Below, in pieces: positions 41,700 through 54,382 of a stretch of DNA of 64,000 nucleotides (position 1 is the first letter of the stretch; each line of letters starts with the position of its first letter). Both the position numbers and the translations under genes were made by a program. The notes below the pieces were generated by a model. The model did not search any database, was not told where the DNA came from, and saw only the letters and a list, made by a program, of their open reading frames with translations. Origin of the DNA: Dermacentor variabilis (Eukaryota; Arthropoda; Arachnida; Ixodida; Ixodidae); the NCBI RefSeq assembly GCF_050947875.1, contig NC_134576.1, forward strand, positions 56,858,255 to 56,922,254, read 5' to 3'.

Positions 41700-43412
41700 T
41701 AATGCACAAACTCTGTCATCTCCTGGTGAACTCGAGAAGACGAAGACGAAGTGATCTGAGCAAGCGTCGCTTCCTGCCTTGCTGCGCTAGTTTTGTCATA
41801 GCGGAGGCTTAATTGTGCTTGTTGGACGAGAAGTCGTCCGAAGCGATGACAGACGACACGCCACCACTCGCGTCGAGCACGCCTCTTCGCACTGCGTCTC
41901 GAAGGGAGATATTGTAAGGCTTGCAACGTAGCCACGGAGACGTCCGGTTCCTGCTTCTCCAACAGCGAGCCAATGGACTCCGACAACGACTACACCATCG
42001 TGGAGGGCAAGCGACTGAAGCGAAAATACCGCAAGACAACCCAAGACGTGAGTGAGCAGGGCGCCAACGAACCGCCTACTCCGACTTACAGGATCGCTTT
42101 TGTGCCGCTCGACGTCTCTAAGAATTTAAATTGTGTACACAGACGATTCTTACACCTACCTTGGTAATGTGGCTCCGAAAGGAATTAACGAAGTGCGTTT
42201 CAACACCAACAAAAATGTAGTCACAGTAGAAGTAGCGACGCAGGCCGCCCTAGAAAAATTGAAAACCATGCGCATACTAGGACACATAGAAGTCCGGTCG
42301 TTCGTCGTGCACAGTGGTCGCACTAGGGCAGGTGTTATCTCCGATGTCGTGATCGGCATCAGCGACGAAGAGCTACAACGGCTTCTGTCTTCAACAGTGA
42401 AGGTAATCGATTTTCACCGCTTCAGTCGCTCAACGAGCGTCAAGCTTCTAGTCGAGGGAGACACGTTACCTGATCATGTCAAGGTGGGCTACGTGAGACA
42501 CCCGGTGCGTCCTTGTTTGCCCCGACCATTGCAATGTCACAAGTGCTTAAAGCTAGGCCATGTCAGCGCTGTCTGCACAGGCCAGACGGCATGCCTCCGC
42601 TGTGCCGGCAGCCATGACGTATCTACATGCACAGTAAGACAGACGAAGTGCTCGAATTGCGATGGGCCCCACGAGGCCAATTCCAAGGATTGTCCTAAAC
42701 AGAAAGAGGAGAAAAAAATACTGAACCAAATGAGCAAGACAAGTATGTCCCACAAGGAGGCAGCAGCGTCAGTGCAACACCGGAGGAGACGAATGCGTCG
42801 TCGGCGTGGACAAGCTGTAGGTCCAGACGAAAGCTTCCTGGCTCCAATTCCGCAGGTCCAGAAGAAGGTAATTGAATCCGCATGGATAGATATCTCCAAA
42901 CCATTGCTTCAAGCGATCCGCGCAAGCCCGGAACCGAATGTATGGTTACGCTTACCGCCGTGCACACAGGCCTCAGACTGTTAGCGCGAGCAAGGACAGT
43001 GCCCTCAGATATCACCATCGGACTCTGTCATCAAAGCCATGCTGCGACAAATAATTGCCGCCCTGCCGCTGCTACTGTCCGGTTTAAATACGCCAGCGGT
43101 GCTAACAGCGGCAAAAATTATGAACGCTATAGACAGTCTCTTCGCTACGCTGCAGTATCTTACTCCTCTGCCCGCGAAGATGATTGTGCTGTGCTGTGAA
43201 GTGCACACGTACGCATTACACAGAAACGTTATGCTGTGGAGGCCTCATCATAATCACCATAACACCACCTTCCTTCCCCTTCACATCCTATCTCTGTTAT
43301 TCCCCAAACCCCTTCCCAAGCGTGGAGTAGCAGGCTAGAGGCATTTCACTCAGGCCGACTTCTCCACCTTTCTGCCATTAAATATTATCTCTCTCTATCT
43401 CTGTCATCTCCT
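41700..43412 (+). mobile_element. I-group LINE copy with ORF1 and 3' UTR but no ORF2
   Basis: A CpG-rich 5' leader precedes the ORF1 ATG at 41973. ORF1 runs to about 43200, and within some 60 bases the sequence becomes a 3' UTR (CCCCTTCCCAAGCGTGGAG) ending in TTAAATATTATCTCTCTCTA at about 43410. A normal element has 3-4 kb of EN/RT/RNase H between. The 3' UTR has the same plan as that at 36050-36213. It is therefore an ORF1-only deletion derivative; the left boundary is approximate and no target duplication was found. Confidence 0.75.
41973..43200 (+). pseudogene. Gag-like ORF1 of the ORF2-less LINE, two frameshifts
   Basis: The ATG at 41973 (GAGCCAATGG) opens MDSDNDYTIVEGKRLKRKYR, shifts frame near 42150, and continues VAPKGINEVRFNTNKNVVTV through three knuckles: CHKCLKLGHVSAVC, CLRCAGSHDVSTC and CSNCDGPHEANSKDC. 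A basic stretch RRRRMRRRRGQ follows. A second shift near 42960 leads to IIAALPLLLSGLNT and a C-terminal helix. Family role: RNA-binding protein of the LINE particle. The central 284-codon segment (42133-42984) is fully open, better preserved than the ORF1 at 31225. Confidence 0.85.
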
Positions 43413-43479
43413 ATTTGCGAATCAGATTGACGAGCATAACCATCAAGTAGCACATGCTCCCTCATAGGGTCAGTTTTTT

Positions 43480-44395
43480 ACACAAAACTGCGAGGAATTT
43501 TAAAACCTTCAAACCTCAGTTAAATTTTGAAAGAGAGATGCTTCATGTTGGCTGAAATTCAGGCAGTCATTCTTCACTTTGATATTCTATTTTTAGAGAA
43601 AAGCAGCCTCAGGGCCCTATGCCGTTAAAGAGGGGAATGCTTACGAAGCAGTAGTGTAAAACAAACGAACAAACGAGCAGTGCGTTATGGCAATGCAGTG
43701 TTTCTCCTGATTATACAATGTTAGGTAATGTTTTGCTAGAAAAGTTTGTTATCGCTAAAGGCTACGATACTTGAGGGAAGTTTCTTCCATTCTTGAGATG
43801 TACGCGGGATGAAAGCTTAAAAGAAAGACTTCGTGTAATAATAATGAATTCCTACCTTACTTCGATGATCGATGCGGTTTGAAATGTACATGAGGCCGCG
43901 GTATGAAGCCATCGTGAAGTTTGGTAGCACTGAAAATTTTTATGAAATAGCGAAACACGGGCGACTGGGCGATTTTCTAGGGGAGTAAGTGCTCGTTAGT
44001 TTCACTAAGGCTATACTCGCGGTATGGTTATAATTTGAAAGAGTGAAACTAGCACAGGTAATTTGTACTTGTAGAAGTGAAGCAATAAGAATAAAGCGAC
44101 TGGGATTCCATATTTCAGATACATATTAAAGTTTCGAGCGTATCAGAGTCTTGTAAAGGTGTAGCTTTAAAGTAGACAGTGCTTTGCAAAAGGTGCGCCG
44201 TAAGTACCCGAGCATGTGAACAGCATTGTTAATGTTGTACTCTATATTGGTCCAATTTAGGTTATTCGTAGTGAGTACACCAGTATATTTATAGGACAGG
44301 AAGAAATCTAACGGAACGTTGTTACGATGGTAAGTGCAAGGATTAGAATTAGATTTTGATATAGGAATGATTATTCATTTGTTAACTAAAAGGAT
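43480..44395 (-). mobile_element. CR1-type LINE ORF2 C-terminus, antisense
   Basis: Minus-strand frames give TAHLLQSTVYFKATPLQDSD, SFHSFKL- and FRYFIKIFSVLPNFTMASYR, then GLMYISNRIDHRSKVGIHYY and SFIPRTSQEWKKLPSSIVAF. This is the conserved C-terminal block of CR1/L2-type ORF2 (ending in PRTSQEWNNLPSSI in intact members). It is truncated at 44395 on the 5' side and broken by stops. Parent family differs from the LINE at 1-5845. Confidence 0.75.
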
Positions 44396-45530
44396 CATGT
44401 ACAGTTTCCATGAAATCAGCAGCTAGGCTAGCCCTGCACCGTAAGAGATGGCTAGAAGAGGCCACTTCACACAACCGGCCTACTCCACACTTCTCAAGCA
44501 CGACAAACCAATAAAAGGAAATTTTCTTTCTTTTAAAACAGCAAATGGCATACATGAGGACAATGTGTTCACAAAATGTTTTTGAACTATACAAGAAATT
44601 TGGCTGAACATTCAGCCAAGCGAAGCCTGCGTGGGGTAAGTTCTTTTCGTCATGCCCTCACAAACGTGTTTGATTGTTGAAACGTTGGCCACAGGCTGAG
44701 GCTTCGTTTGCTCACGTCTGTTACTCAACTGAAGTGTTCATCTCCTTGTAACCTTTGGAATTGTTTGAATACACAATCCGAGATGTTTTTAAAACATCGA
44801 ACCGTAAATTGCATTTTCCTAGAATGACGTTTATCTTTGCCAGTTGAGGCCTCTCGGTCACCTGACGTTATAATAAAGGTATCTGTAGTCAAATTAGAAT
44901 AGCGTACACACGAAAATCTACCCGAAATCGGTAACAAAGCGCCCAAAACCAGCGAGTGAGCAGTGCAACGAGCCCCACCTGCCGCTACTACAGCGGCAAT
45001 ATTGCTCACTACGTAATGATGGTGCTTTTAGTTTTGATTTTGCCAGCGCATTTCTTGGTCTCATACTTTAGTTCACAACGCCGCCCCTACACTTATTTCC
45101 GTTGCACTGTGGAAGGTACGGTTCCCATTCTCTAAGTTTACACAGGTGTTCTGTGGTTGAACTTCTAGCGGTGAGCTATCGCTGCTAAAAAATACGCCGG
45201 AGCGACGAACGCCGCTGTCCAAACGCACTAGCATTTGGCCAACAGCAAGCAGTCATGTTCCGTATTGACGCGGGGCGAAACCTCAGTGTATATGTAAACA
45301 GTCAGAAAAATAAGAAGTAAAAAATAAGTAAAGAATAGAAGAACGGCAAAAAATTTAACATTCGTCGGTGTGCGGCACTCGACGAATTTTGTACCAAAGA
45401 GGTTGTGCGTCTCGACGCAATCAGGTTCGTCGCGCTTTGGTTGCTGTTCCAGAACAAACTTAGGTTCATGTTTGTAGCTCAGGCACTACTTATTCTGTTT
45501 AATTCTTTAACAGCGTGACCTGCGGTGTCT
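44396..45530. other. No gene recognised
   Basis: No motif-bearing ORF, repeat end or RNA is seen between the CR1 fragment and the start of the old I-group LINE. Confidence 0.4.
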
Positions 45531-46016
45531 CCCCGCAGGGGCGTCTGCGTCAGCAGGCGTTTGGTGTGTTGTGACACCACGTACACGACCGCACGAGGGC
45601 TGGACCCTCCCGCGTGTCTAGGGAAAGGGGCATCCTGTAGGTTGAGCCGATGCTGGGTGTTTGGACCTTCACGGCCCCACTGCGGAGGCAACAAAGCTCT
45701 TCGCCCTCTGCTTCCCATAGAAGGCACATCCAGAGTGACCCACTATGACGAAATCAGCAGTCGCCTTTTCTTGTCCGCTAATCCTCCGATTGTTCTCTCC
45801 AATCTTCGTCTTTCTCTCGCCGTTTTCTATCTTTCCTGTCTTCTACACTTTTCTGTCCTCGCGTCTTGTAGTCACTCCTTCTCACTTCCGTATTCTGGCT
45901 GCTAGCGTTAAGCTGGTGCAATTATCTAACCTTGGGCATGGTATGCTAGGTTATATTGGCGATGCATGGCTGGCGTCTTCTAGCGGCCACAATCGGCGCG
46001 AATTTCCCAATTTTCT

Positions 46017-48930
46017 ATGGCATAAGCTTTTCCCCCGCAGCCTGATCGCTCCCTGAAGAGGGGACGCACCGACGAACAATTAAACTTTTTTATGCAACCG
46101 AAAGAATATTTTCCCAAATACCACGTTGTTCACAGTCAGCATGGAACTAAGACAGCCCGAATGATGTCACCATCTATTGTAGTCAAATCTTTCACTGAAG
46201 CAATAGGTCTAAGTTATAAAGTAACGAAGATGGGAAGCGGTGATCTTCTGGTTGAAGTACACGGCAAACCACAATACGACAAACTCTCAAAACACGTAGG
46301 GTTTGGGGACATTCCCATTTCTGTAGGCTCACACAGGTCTATGAGCACAGTGCATGGTGTAATTTTGGAAGATGGCCTTCTCGAACTTAGCGAAAATGAA
46401 TTACTAGAAGGATAACAAGAACAGAACGTTGTGAAGGTGCAAATTATAGAAATAAGGCGAGATGACAAAGAAATACCAACTACAGGGTGTCTACCAAGTT
46501 GACATCGCCGAATTGCCGGAGTTTTCCAGGTTTTCTCTGAGTGCCTTTGCGAAATTCCCTCAGTGATGCAAAACTACGTTTTGCGTCAAGACGGGCCGAA
46601 ACCATATCGCCCCATGCTGTCACTCTCTAGTAAGCATATGAAAAAAAAGACGACTTAATCTAATTTGAATACTAAGGAGTAGTGTTCATGTTATTCAGAA
46701 AGTGTATAGAAGGGATGGGTTAGTAAACTGCACAGCAAATAAAATCATTTCTAAAAAAAATTGCAAATCGAGTTGGACATTCTCAAAGCAAACAAAAAGG
46801 AGATACATACAGAAGCAAATATTTTCGAATATGAGCTATTTCTATGAACTGATAGGAAGCTCAGAGGTAGGAGGCCCGAACTTTGTCACAATTGAGATTC
46901 TCTGTCAACAAGCTCCTAAGTCAAGCTCAAGTGTCCTGACATAGTCTTAGCCCACGAACGACTCCTCAGTGTTGTGTTTCACTGCTTTAAAACGTTTATT
47001 TTGGTTTGGATGAGAAGGGGGGGAAACTGCATCTCGGCTTCAGGCAACACTTCGCTTTTTGAGCTCAAGCTCCTTTAAAACTGCGGCAGCATGCTTCTTT
47101 TCCCGTTCACTACTCAATGCGTAGGTTCTTTCTGCTCTTGTCCTCCTTCTGCCACTCGTTCGCCCCACGGACCATTTGAAGCATCTCCTTGGTCAGTTGC
47201 AGAGCCCACGTCCGAAATTTCGAACTCCCTAGGGGCCGCGAAAGCATTCCGAGAAATCGGCCAGTTGGAAAAAATAATTGCATGTCATTTACGGCCCTTA
47301 AGGGCTCAAACCGCCACAGGCACATTCTAAAACGCTGTGAAGGCCTGTAAGTACGCGTATTAGGCATAGCGGCTCTCGTACTGTGACAGGACATACCGGG
47401 TGCACGCGTGTATAATAAAGCAATGCATGCTGTGTGCCGTGGCAATAGCCCCATCCCAGGCATATGCTTCACTGCGATACTTTTGCGTATGCTTCACCAA
47501 GCAAGGTTTCTGTACAGAAGCGACGCTGACTTTCGGAAACCGGCAATGCAACGCACCGTGCTTTCCAAGCTTCTAAGTCAATCACGAGGACTACAAAGGC
47601 GGAGTCAGTGCCGTTGACAGCAGCGAATTCTTGCAATGAAAAACATGGCACCCAATTGCGCGAAGCTTAACGAACGTCGAGGCAGCTGGGTCTAGCGTTG
47701 CCGCAGTGGTGGCTACGGCTGCTAGTGGATCTGCGTCCGAGAGCGCCGGTTCGAGGCGGCGAGGTAATCAAAATGGCAGCGGTGGTGGCTTTGCTTAATG
47801 GCGTTTCCGGCCTGCGGTCACGGCAAATAGTCCGGAAAATCGGACGGCGAAGAGTTCTTGCTTTCGAAGTTTCAGACATTCTGATACATTGACTCTATAG
47901 GGTACGTGGTGGGGCCGCGAAGCCGCAAATTATCGGGCATCCAGAAAGTCGGTTGTTGACTGTGCACTGGCAACTCCTCAAGCCGACGACAGGGCGTCAA
48001 AGACGATTCATTGCGATCACTGTCGGTTACTCGAGCCAACATTACTGCGATATTCGACCCTTTCAATGAAATTACAGCGAATTTTCCCTGATAGACGCAC
48101 AAATTTCCTAAGTTTTCACTGAGCACTTCCAGACTACTCAAAATCCCTGAGAATTCCCCATTTTCCCGGTTTTTCCAGTTGGTAGACACCCTGTACCTAG
48201 GCATATAATCATTACTTTTGGTACCACCATTATTCCTGAACCAATTGAAACCGGTTACTGTAAGCTTCACGTTAGACCGTAAAGTCAAAATCCGCATCGT
48301 TGTTTCAAGTGTCAGCGTTCTGGGCATGGGTCGAAAATCTGCAGAGGGTTTACTACTTGTGCTAAGGGCAGCATCATTAAACACTCTTCCGACGTTTGCT
48401 TTTCAGCAACCCACTGTGCCAACTGTGAAGCAAGCCATCCAGCTTATTCCCAATCCTGCCCCTCATGGAAGAAAAAAAAACAAATAATAAAACTCAAACT
48501 GAAACTAAACCTGTCTTCACCAGAAGCTCGTAAGCGTTCCTGTTCCAACAATCAGTCAAATCCTTTCTATAGCAATGTGGCGCGCCGGGGCGCAGTACCA
48601 CATCATTCTGCGGCCGCCCAAGTGACTCGGAGAGTGACGGCAGTCACGCCATCAGCCGCGCTGACTGGAACAGCCAGTGCTGTTCCGTCCCCCCCAAAGG
48701 AGGGCCAGGAGACCCCTGGGCCTGCCGGATCCAGCGCCACTGTCCGTGCAGATCGACCTACAACTCCCGTGAACGTGCCCGCTACGCGGGCAGTATCCAA
48801 CACTTCAGACGAGGTAATGGATGCGAGCACAACTTCGGCGTCTCAGACGACCAAAGAACGGCGCAGCTCCTTCAACCACACCGGGAAGAAGGAAAAATCG
48901 CGTATCATGGTGCCCCGAAAGGTCTCATGA
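46017..48930 (+). pseudogene. ORF1 of the old LINE, split by a DNA transposon
   Basis: The left part (46092-46415) reads QPKEYFPKYHVVHSQHGTKT and SGDLLVEVHGKPQYDKLSK, co-linear with the intact ORF1. It is cut at 46482. The right part resumes at 48196 and runs through knuckle remnants (CFKCQRSGHGS-type sequence) to a Pro/Ala/Thr-rich C-terminus PRKVS ending at TGA near 48930. The start codon region has changed (ATGGCATAA at about 46017). It is dead. Confidence 0.85.
46483..48193. mobile_element. Non-autonomous DNA transposon with inverted repeats on a TA target
   Basis: It starts CAGGGTGTCTACCAA and ends TTGGTAGACACCCTG, a perfect 15-bp inverted repeat. TA flanks both ends (46481-46482 and 48194-48195), and excising it rejoins the LINE ORF1. 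Inside the ends are loose arrays of TTTTCC / GGAAAA words (CCGGTTTTTCCAGTT, GAATTCCCCATTTTCCC). No transposase was recognised; the middle has short open frames only (for example 47698-47892). The TA duplication points to a Tc1/mariner-like or other TA-targeting superfamily; the exact one is not settled. Confidence 0.85.
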
Positions 48931-48978
48931 ACTAATGTAATCTAATCCCTTAGGTACACAGCACAAAATACATATATT

Positions 48979-51900
48979 ATGGACATACAGATATTACAGT
49001 GGAATGTCGGGGTTTTACTCCACGACCTAGATGACATTAAGAAACTCTTATTGTGTGCTCTCTGAAGGTGCTGTGCGTGCAAGAAACACATCTTAAACCT
49101 TCACAAACAAACTTTCTCCGGCAGTGTGCCATTTACGGAAAATACCGCAACGAGGCCCTTGACTCATCGGGCGGTGTGTGAATAGTAGATAAGGGCGTTG
49201 CTTGCAGGCACTTACATCTTAAAACGCTCCAGGAGGCAGTTGCAGTCCGTGCGGTACTCTTTAATAAGATGGTCACAGTTACCTCTGTATACATCCTCCT
49301 TAACTGCCCTTCGAAAACAGAATTTCAGAGCTTTATCTATGAACTGCCCGATCCTTATATTGTCCTGGAAGATTTTAATGCACAACACAGCCTTTGGGGT
49401 AGTTGTCGTTGTGATGCCAGAGGACGCTTAGCAGAAAACCTACAGATGCCTGCTACACTACAGATGCCTGCTTGCGAAACTGGAAAGATTCTACGTTCTA
49501 CTGTGTCGCAAACAAGTCATTCTCATCTATAAACTTAAGATTTGCATCGAGTACACTCTTGGCGCATCTATAATGGAAAGTGATTAAGAATTCGGACGGG
49601 TGTGACCATTTACCAATTGTCATAAAGCTAACAGAAGCTGATGAGTACTTTTAACATCTATTCCGGTGTAAAGGCCATTGTGCCGAATGGTCACGATGCA
49701 GGAAAATAACGCATTGGGCCTGAAATGACATCTATACACTTTTCATCGATGATGCAATGGCGTATTTCACGGCATTTATGATTGACGCGGTGTCAATATG
49801 TATCCCCGTAACAAATGGATTACCCTGTAAGCGACATGTTCCCTGGTGGAACGACGATTATAAGGAAGCGCGTAGAAATCAAAATAATACCTGCAGACAC
49901 CTTCGTCACTCTCTAACTAAGGAGAACCAGATGATTTTCAAGAAAGTAAAATCTGACGGTAGAAGAACGCGGCACTGTGCCAAAAGGGAAAGCTGGCAAT
50001 TATTCATTTGCCGCATAAACTCCTATACTTGCTAAAGAAATGCCCGGAACCGGGTGAACAAAATCAAAGGCCGGCAAAGTCATCCCCTATCATTAGTAAA
50101 CACGCAGGGAAATACTCTTGAGGACTAAGCTGATTCGCTCGGGGCACATTTTGAATACATTTCTAGCTCATCGCATTACTCAGCTACATTCCTGAGGTAC
50201 CAGCAACAAGCCGAGGGAGTGCCTCTGGATCAGAAAGGCAAAAGAAATGAATTCTACAATCGTCATTTTAACATGGCGGAATTTAAGGCGGCACTAAATT
50301 GTGGTAATAAATCGGCCCCTGGGAACGATCGCACAGTTTACGAGATGATTGAACAACTTCGCCCCGAAGCCCAGAACACACTCCTATCCCTTTTTAAAGC
50401 CATATTCTCTGCCAGCTACATTCTGTCCGCCTAGAAGCAAACAGTTATAATTCCTATTCTGAAAGATAGCAAGGACACGTCTTTGGTCAGCAGCTATAGG
50501 CCTATAACTCAAACAAGTTGCCTATGTCAGCTTTTTGAGAACATTACTAACTGGCGCCTGATCCACTTTCTTCAAAGCAACAAGAGACTAGGTCCTTTGC
50601 AGTGCGGGTTCAGGGAACATAGATCCACAACAGATAATCTTGTCCGCATCGAGAGTAATAGTCATGATGCCTTTGTGCACAAATAGTTTTTCTTATTGGC
50701 ATTTTTAGACATGGAGAAGGCATACGACACTACTTGGCGTTTTGGAATTCTTCGTGAAATAGCTGGCGCTTGCTAAACGTAATTCAAATTTATCGCTCCA
50801 ACGGCACATTTCGTGTTCGGATTGGCAACGTCCTGTCTCGTCGATTTACTGAGGAGACTGGTCTGATCAAGGTGGAGTGCTGAGCTGTACTCTGTTTCTT
50901 GTAAAAAGGAATCTGCTCCATACTATCATTCCTCACACAATGTTTTATTCTGTATATGTAGGTGATTTCGAAATACGTTACAAGTCATGTAATCTTAGTA
51001 TATGCGAGTCTCAAGTGCAGCTTGGCTAAATAAATTGTCTAAGTGGGAAGATGACAGCGGTTTTAAACTAAACCATCAATAAAGTACGTGTATTCTCTTC
51101 TCCAAAAAGAGAGGCGTAATACCTGAACCCGTTACTTATCTTATTGGAGAGCGGCTATCTGTGACGCATGAACATAAATTTCTAAGCCTCATTTTAGATT
51201 CTAAACTAACTTTTATCCCCCACTTAAAATATTCGAAAACAAAGTGCTTGAAGAGAATGAATCTATTGAAGCTCTTGTCCCGCACATCTTAGGGAAGTGA
51301 CAGAAGTTGCCTTTTAAGCTTGCACACAAGTCTTATATGGTCCCGCCTTGACTAAGGAGCCGTTGTATATAGCTCTGTCACACCTACTGCTTTGAAGATA
51401 CTGCATTCCCTCCGCCACTTGAGTATCCGTCTTGTCACTGGTGTGTTCAGGGCTAGCGCCGTAGAAAGCCAGAACATTGAATCCAACGAATGGTCTCTAC
51501 ATCTTCAAAGGACATATTTAAGTTTCTCTTACACCCTGAAGATGAAATCAGATTTCCATCATCCGTGCCATTCAGTTACTTGCGAGCTATCCACGACCAG
51601 GTTATTTCATAACCGCCCAGCCGCTAGACCTCCTCTGTCCCTACGGTTGGAAGCACTGTCTGAAGAAACGGGCACCTCACCTTTAGAGAATGCCCTAATA
51701 TGGCTCCTATGCGGCTTCCACCGCCTTGGGAGTGGCAGACTACTCAGTGTGACATCTCCTTTACAGAAATATCAAAACGAGCAGCTCAAGCACACATACA
51801 ATCACAATTTCTAGAACTTCAGGATAAGTATTCTTGTGCTGAATTTTATACAGATGCTTCTAAGCTTCTCCTTCAGGTGTTGCATACGCAACATTAGGAC

Positions 51901-52740
51901 TATCGTTTTAATATCCGGTACGTTGAACCACATACATGTATTTTTACAGCGGAAGCATATGAAATACTCTCTGCAGTCAAACCTATCAGGCAAACGAACC
52001 TCACTAAGGTTATTGTGTTCACGGACTCATTGAGTGCAGTCTGAGCTCTAATAAATCTACGAAAACATAAAAACACTGTCTTCAATGAACTATATACATT
52101 GCTATGGTCTGCTTATGGTGATAAACAAGTCTTCCTCCTGTGCTAGGTACCTGGGCACAGTGGCATCAAAGGCAATGCAGCTGCTGACGAGAAAGTCACC
52201 TCAATAGCTTTTAGCGATATCGACACAAACATACCCATACCAGTCACAGATCTTAAACCATAGTTACGTAACAAGCTGAGAATGCACTGACAGAAACAGC
52301 GGAATACTCAGATGTCGAATAAAGTGCAGTTGATCAAACTCAATGTATTGCATTCGATGTCGGAGAAAACAACGCTATAAAATAAAGTTTTCCTTTGCCG
52401 AATAAGAATTGGACATCCTTACGGCACTTCCTCTTAAGCCTTGACTGGGGTAACCGCCGACTTGTAGTAAGTGCCGAAAAAATTTCGCGGTCCTGCACGT
52501 TCTTCAATGTCCTGCAATAGAAGAAATGAAAGGGTATTTTCCTTCTGCAAACCATGACAATATACCTCCTCACCCGGCATTTTTCCTCACCAAGGAACCT
52601 ATTTTTAATCTGAAATTAGTGTTTTCTGTTGAAACAGACACCCTGAAAATTATATGGCAGGGTACTGTTTGGTACATGACTAACAGCCCTTGTATTCAAG
52701 GGATGTTAGCCATGTGCTAGGAGTTGCCCGGCAATATGAT
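48979..52740 (+). pseudogene. ORF2 of the old LINE, heavily mutated
   Basis: The ATG at 48979 begins MDIQILQWNVGVLLHDLDDI, co-linear with 19441. Later pieces are endonuclease (DFNAQHSLWG), linker (HVPWWNDDYKEARRNQN), RT (SAPGNDRTVYEM, PLQCGFREHRSTTDNLVRIE, DMEKAYDT at about 50710), RNase H (AEFYTDASK at about 51838) and C-terminal block. Stops and frameshifts occur every few hundred bases. The position and order of domains match the intact copy throughout. Confidence 0.88.
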
Positions 52741-53344
52741 TTTAAGAGTATTCAAGGTCTCTCTTGAAGCACGACTGTCACTGCCAGCTTCTGTTGCGTC
52801 ATGTTCTTAACGAAACCCATTTTTCATAGGACATATCACTAACTAATCAGTGTCATTATTTTAGTACGTACGTCTTACGTCATTTGCAGCGAGTCTAGGC
52901 CCTTTTACAGCCGTGTAACATGTACCATGAAGAAGTCATTGTACATACCATCCGCAGTACATCGTTAAAATTACCATGTGCCACGGCGCTCTCTCACCGT
53001 AACTGGCCCTTGCTCCATAAAGAACCACACATCATCATGATCAACCTTCAGCGACTGACCCTAATATGTGTGGCCTGTGCTCTGTGTTTTACATTATACC
53101 CTAAGATTTCACCCGTTGGTCTTTCTTTTTTATTTCTTCCTCTCTTTCCCATGTTCCATTTCCGTGTTTCTGTCACTTCCTCTCTGAAGAATAGGCAGGC
53201 GTAATGCCTCTTCCGGTTACAGGTGTGAGCCTGCTCCTCGTTTACCCTTTCCTGTAAAATGTATGCATGTTCGTAAAAAATAATGGTATTTATAGTAATA
53301 ACAACATTTACCGTGCACCCAGTTCGCGGCACACAGTCGTTTCT

Positions 53345-53436
53345 TCATTAGGCCCCCATCGGAATGCGGCCGCAGGGGCCGGGTTTGACCCCGCGACGCA
53401 ACGCCATAACTGCTACGCTATGCCACGGTGGGTGGT
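53345..53436 (-). repeat. Ruka-like SINE, tRNA-head fragment
   Basis: Plus-strand words GGCCCCCATCGGAATGCGGC, GGGTTTGACCCCGCGAC and GCTATGCCACGGTGGGTGG match the head half of the SINE at 39982-40218. The body and tail are missing. Confidence 0.75.
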
Positions 53437-53517
53437 TTGGACAGTCATTGTGGATTAATTCTGCATGATGTATCTTTGTAAATTAATATATCTGCCACGA
53501 TAGTAAGTAAAGCAAAA

Positions 53518-54382
53518 ACATCTTTACCAAAATTGGAGGACGCTTCAGATTCCCCTTTAAGAGTGGAACGCGATAGCATTCAAAGATCCCTGGCTGCGTC
53601 TCATGCTTCCCGGTATGTGCACCTTATGTAACCCTAATGTTTACAGGCAGACGATGGCGGTGAACGCTACGCACGAAGGTCAGTTTTCTGTGAGAAACGC
53701 AGCTTCTTGCGTGGGCCGATCCCGGAAATTATGAACAGCTGCGCCAAACCTCGAAAGGCAGCTGAAAAATGGGTTACGTTTTCTCCTATATTCAAATTAA
53801 AAATCGGCGGTATCGTACCTAAGTTTGATTCTTCGAATTTTGTTTCTTTTTTGCTCTGTTTTCGTTTTTTTGTTTTCATATCTGAAGGTGACAATCGCGA
53901 ATTCAGCTCCTCCCGCACTCTACATCTCGAGGCTTGGAGTGACGCCCGACACCGTCAAGAACACCGAGATCCAGCGAGGCTATACTAAGCCAATTAGAAA
54001 GACCCCCGAAACATCAACAAAAACTCCCTGAACAGAACAGGAATCGGCCTCCTTGGTACAGAGTCGGCCACTACCTCCCTCATGATTCCGCACAATGCCC
54101 AAAGCAGCCAGGATACCTCCATTTGAAGCAGTAATGAACAGGATACGTAGGCTTCTTCTATAATTTGCGATCAAGTTAGAAGGACGTTAGAAGGCATGAA
54201 ACGAGGAAAAAGCGCTAGAAGAAGAGGGAATAACATTCGATTCAATCAAATATGATGGAGACATCATGTTTAAAAAGCCTGCGGCCGTTTATAGGACATG
54301 CCTCACGGCTCCCACGGTCCCAGAGAACTGGAAGAATGCCAACATAATACTAATCCACAAAAATGGAGACGCTCAAGAATGC
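53518..54382 (+). mobile_element. RTE-derived repeat unit, plus copy of an inverted pair
   Basis: This segment and the reverse complement of 59630-60570 share the same blocks in the same order: GCGATAGCATTCAAAGATCC, CTTCTTGCGTGGGCC, TTTTCTCCTATATTCAAATT, and ATCTGAAGGTG. They then share an RTE-type RT beginning (DQVRRTLEGMKRGKSA, later TVPENWKNANIILIHKNGD at about 54318). The upstream half has no recognised coding. At 54383 the RTE sequence passes directly into Gypsy protease. Confidence 0.65.

Larger units (their letters stand above)
45531..53038 (+). mobile_element. Old full-length I-group LINE, same family as 17577-23518
   Basis: The left end CCCCGCAGGGGCGTCTGCG is the same as at 17577 and the right end ACACATCATCAT near 53038 matches the family tail, so it was a complete insertion. 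ORF1 and ORF2 are co-linear with the intact copy but carry many stops, shifts and small deletions. A 1.7-kb DNA element (46483-48193) is inserted in ORF1; without it the length is about 5.8 kb. The flanks show no exact target duplication, consistent with age. Confidence 0.9.

Noticed and set aside
47872..48384. 170-codon minus-strand ORF
   Set aside because: It spans the junction between the DNA element's right end and the LINE, so it is not a gene.
45000..53060. Target duplication for the old LINE (AACAGCGTGACC against CAGCGACTGACC)
   Set aside because: Only a loose resemblance with indels; not enough to claim.
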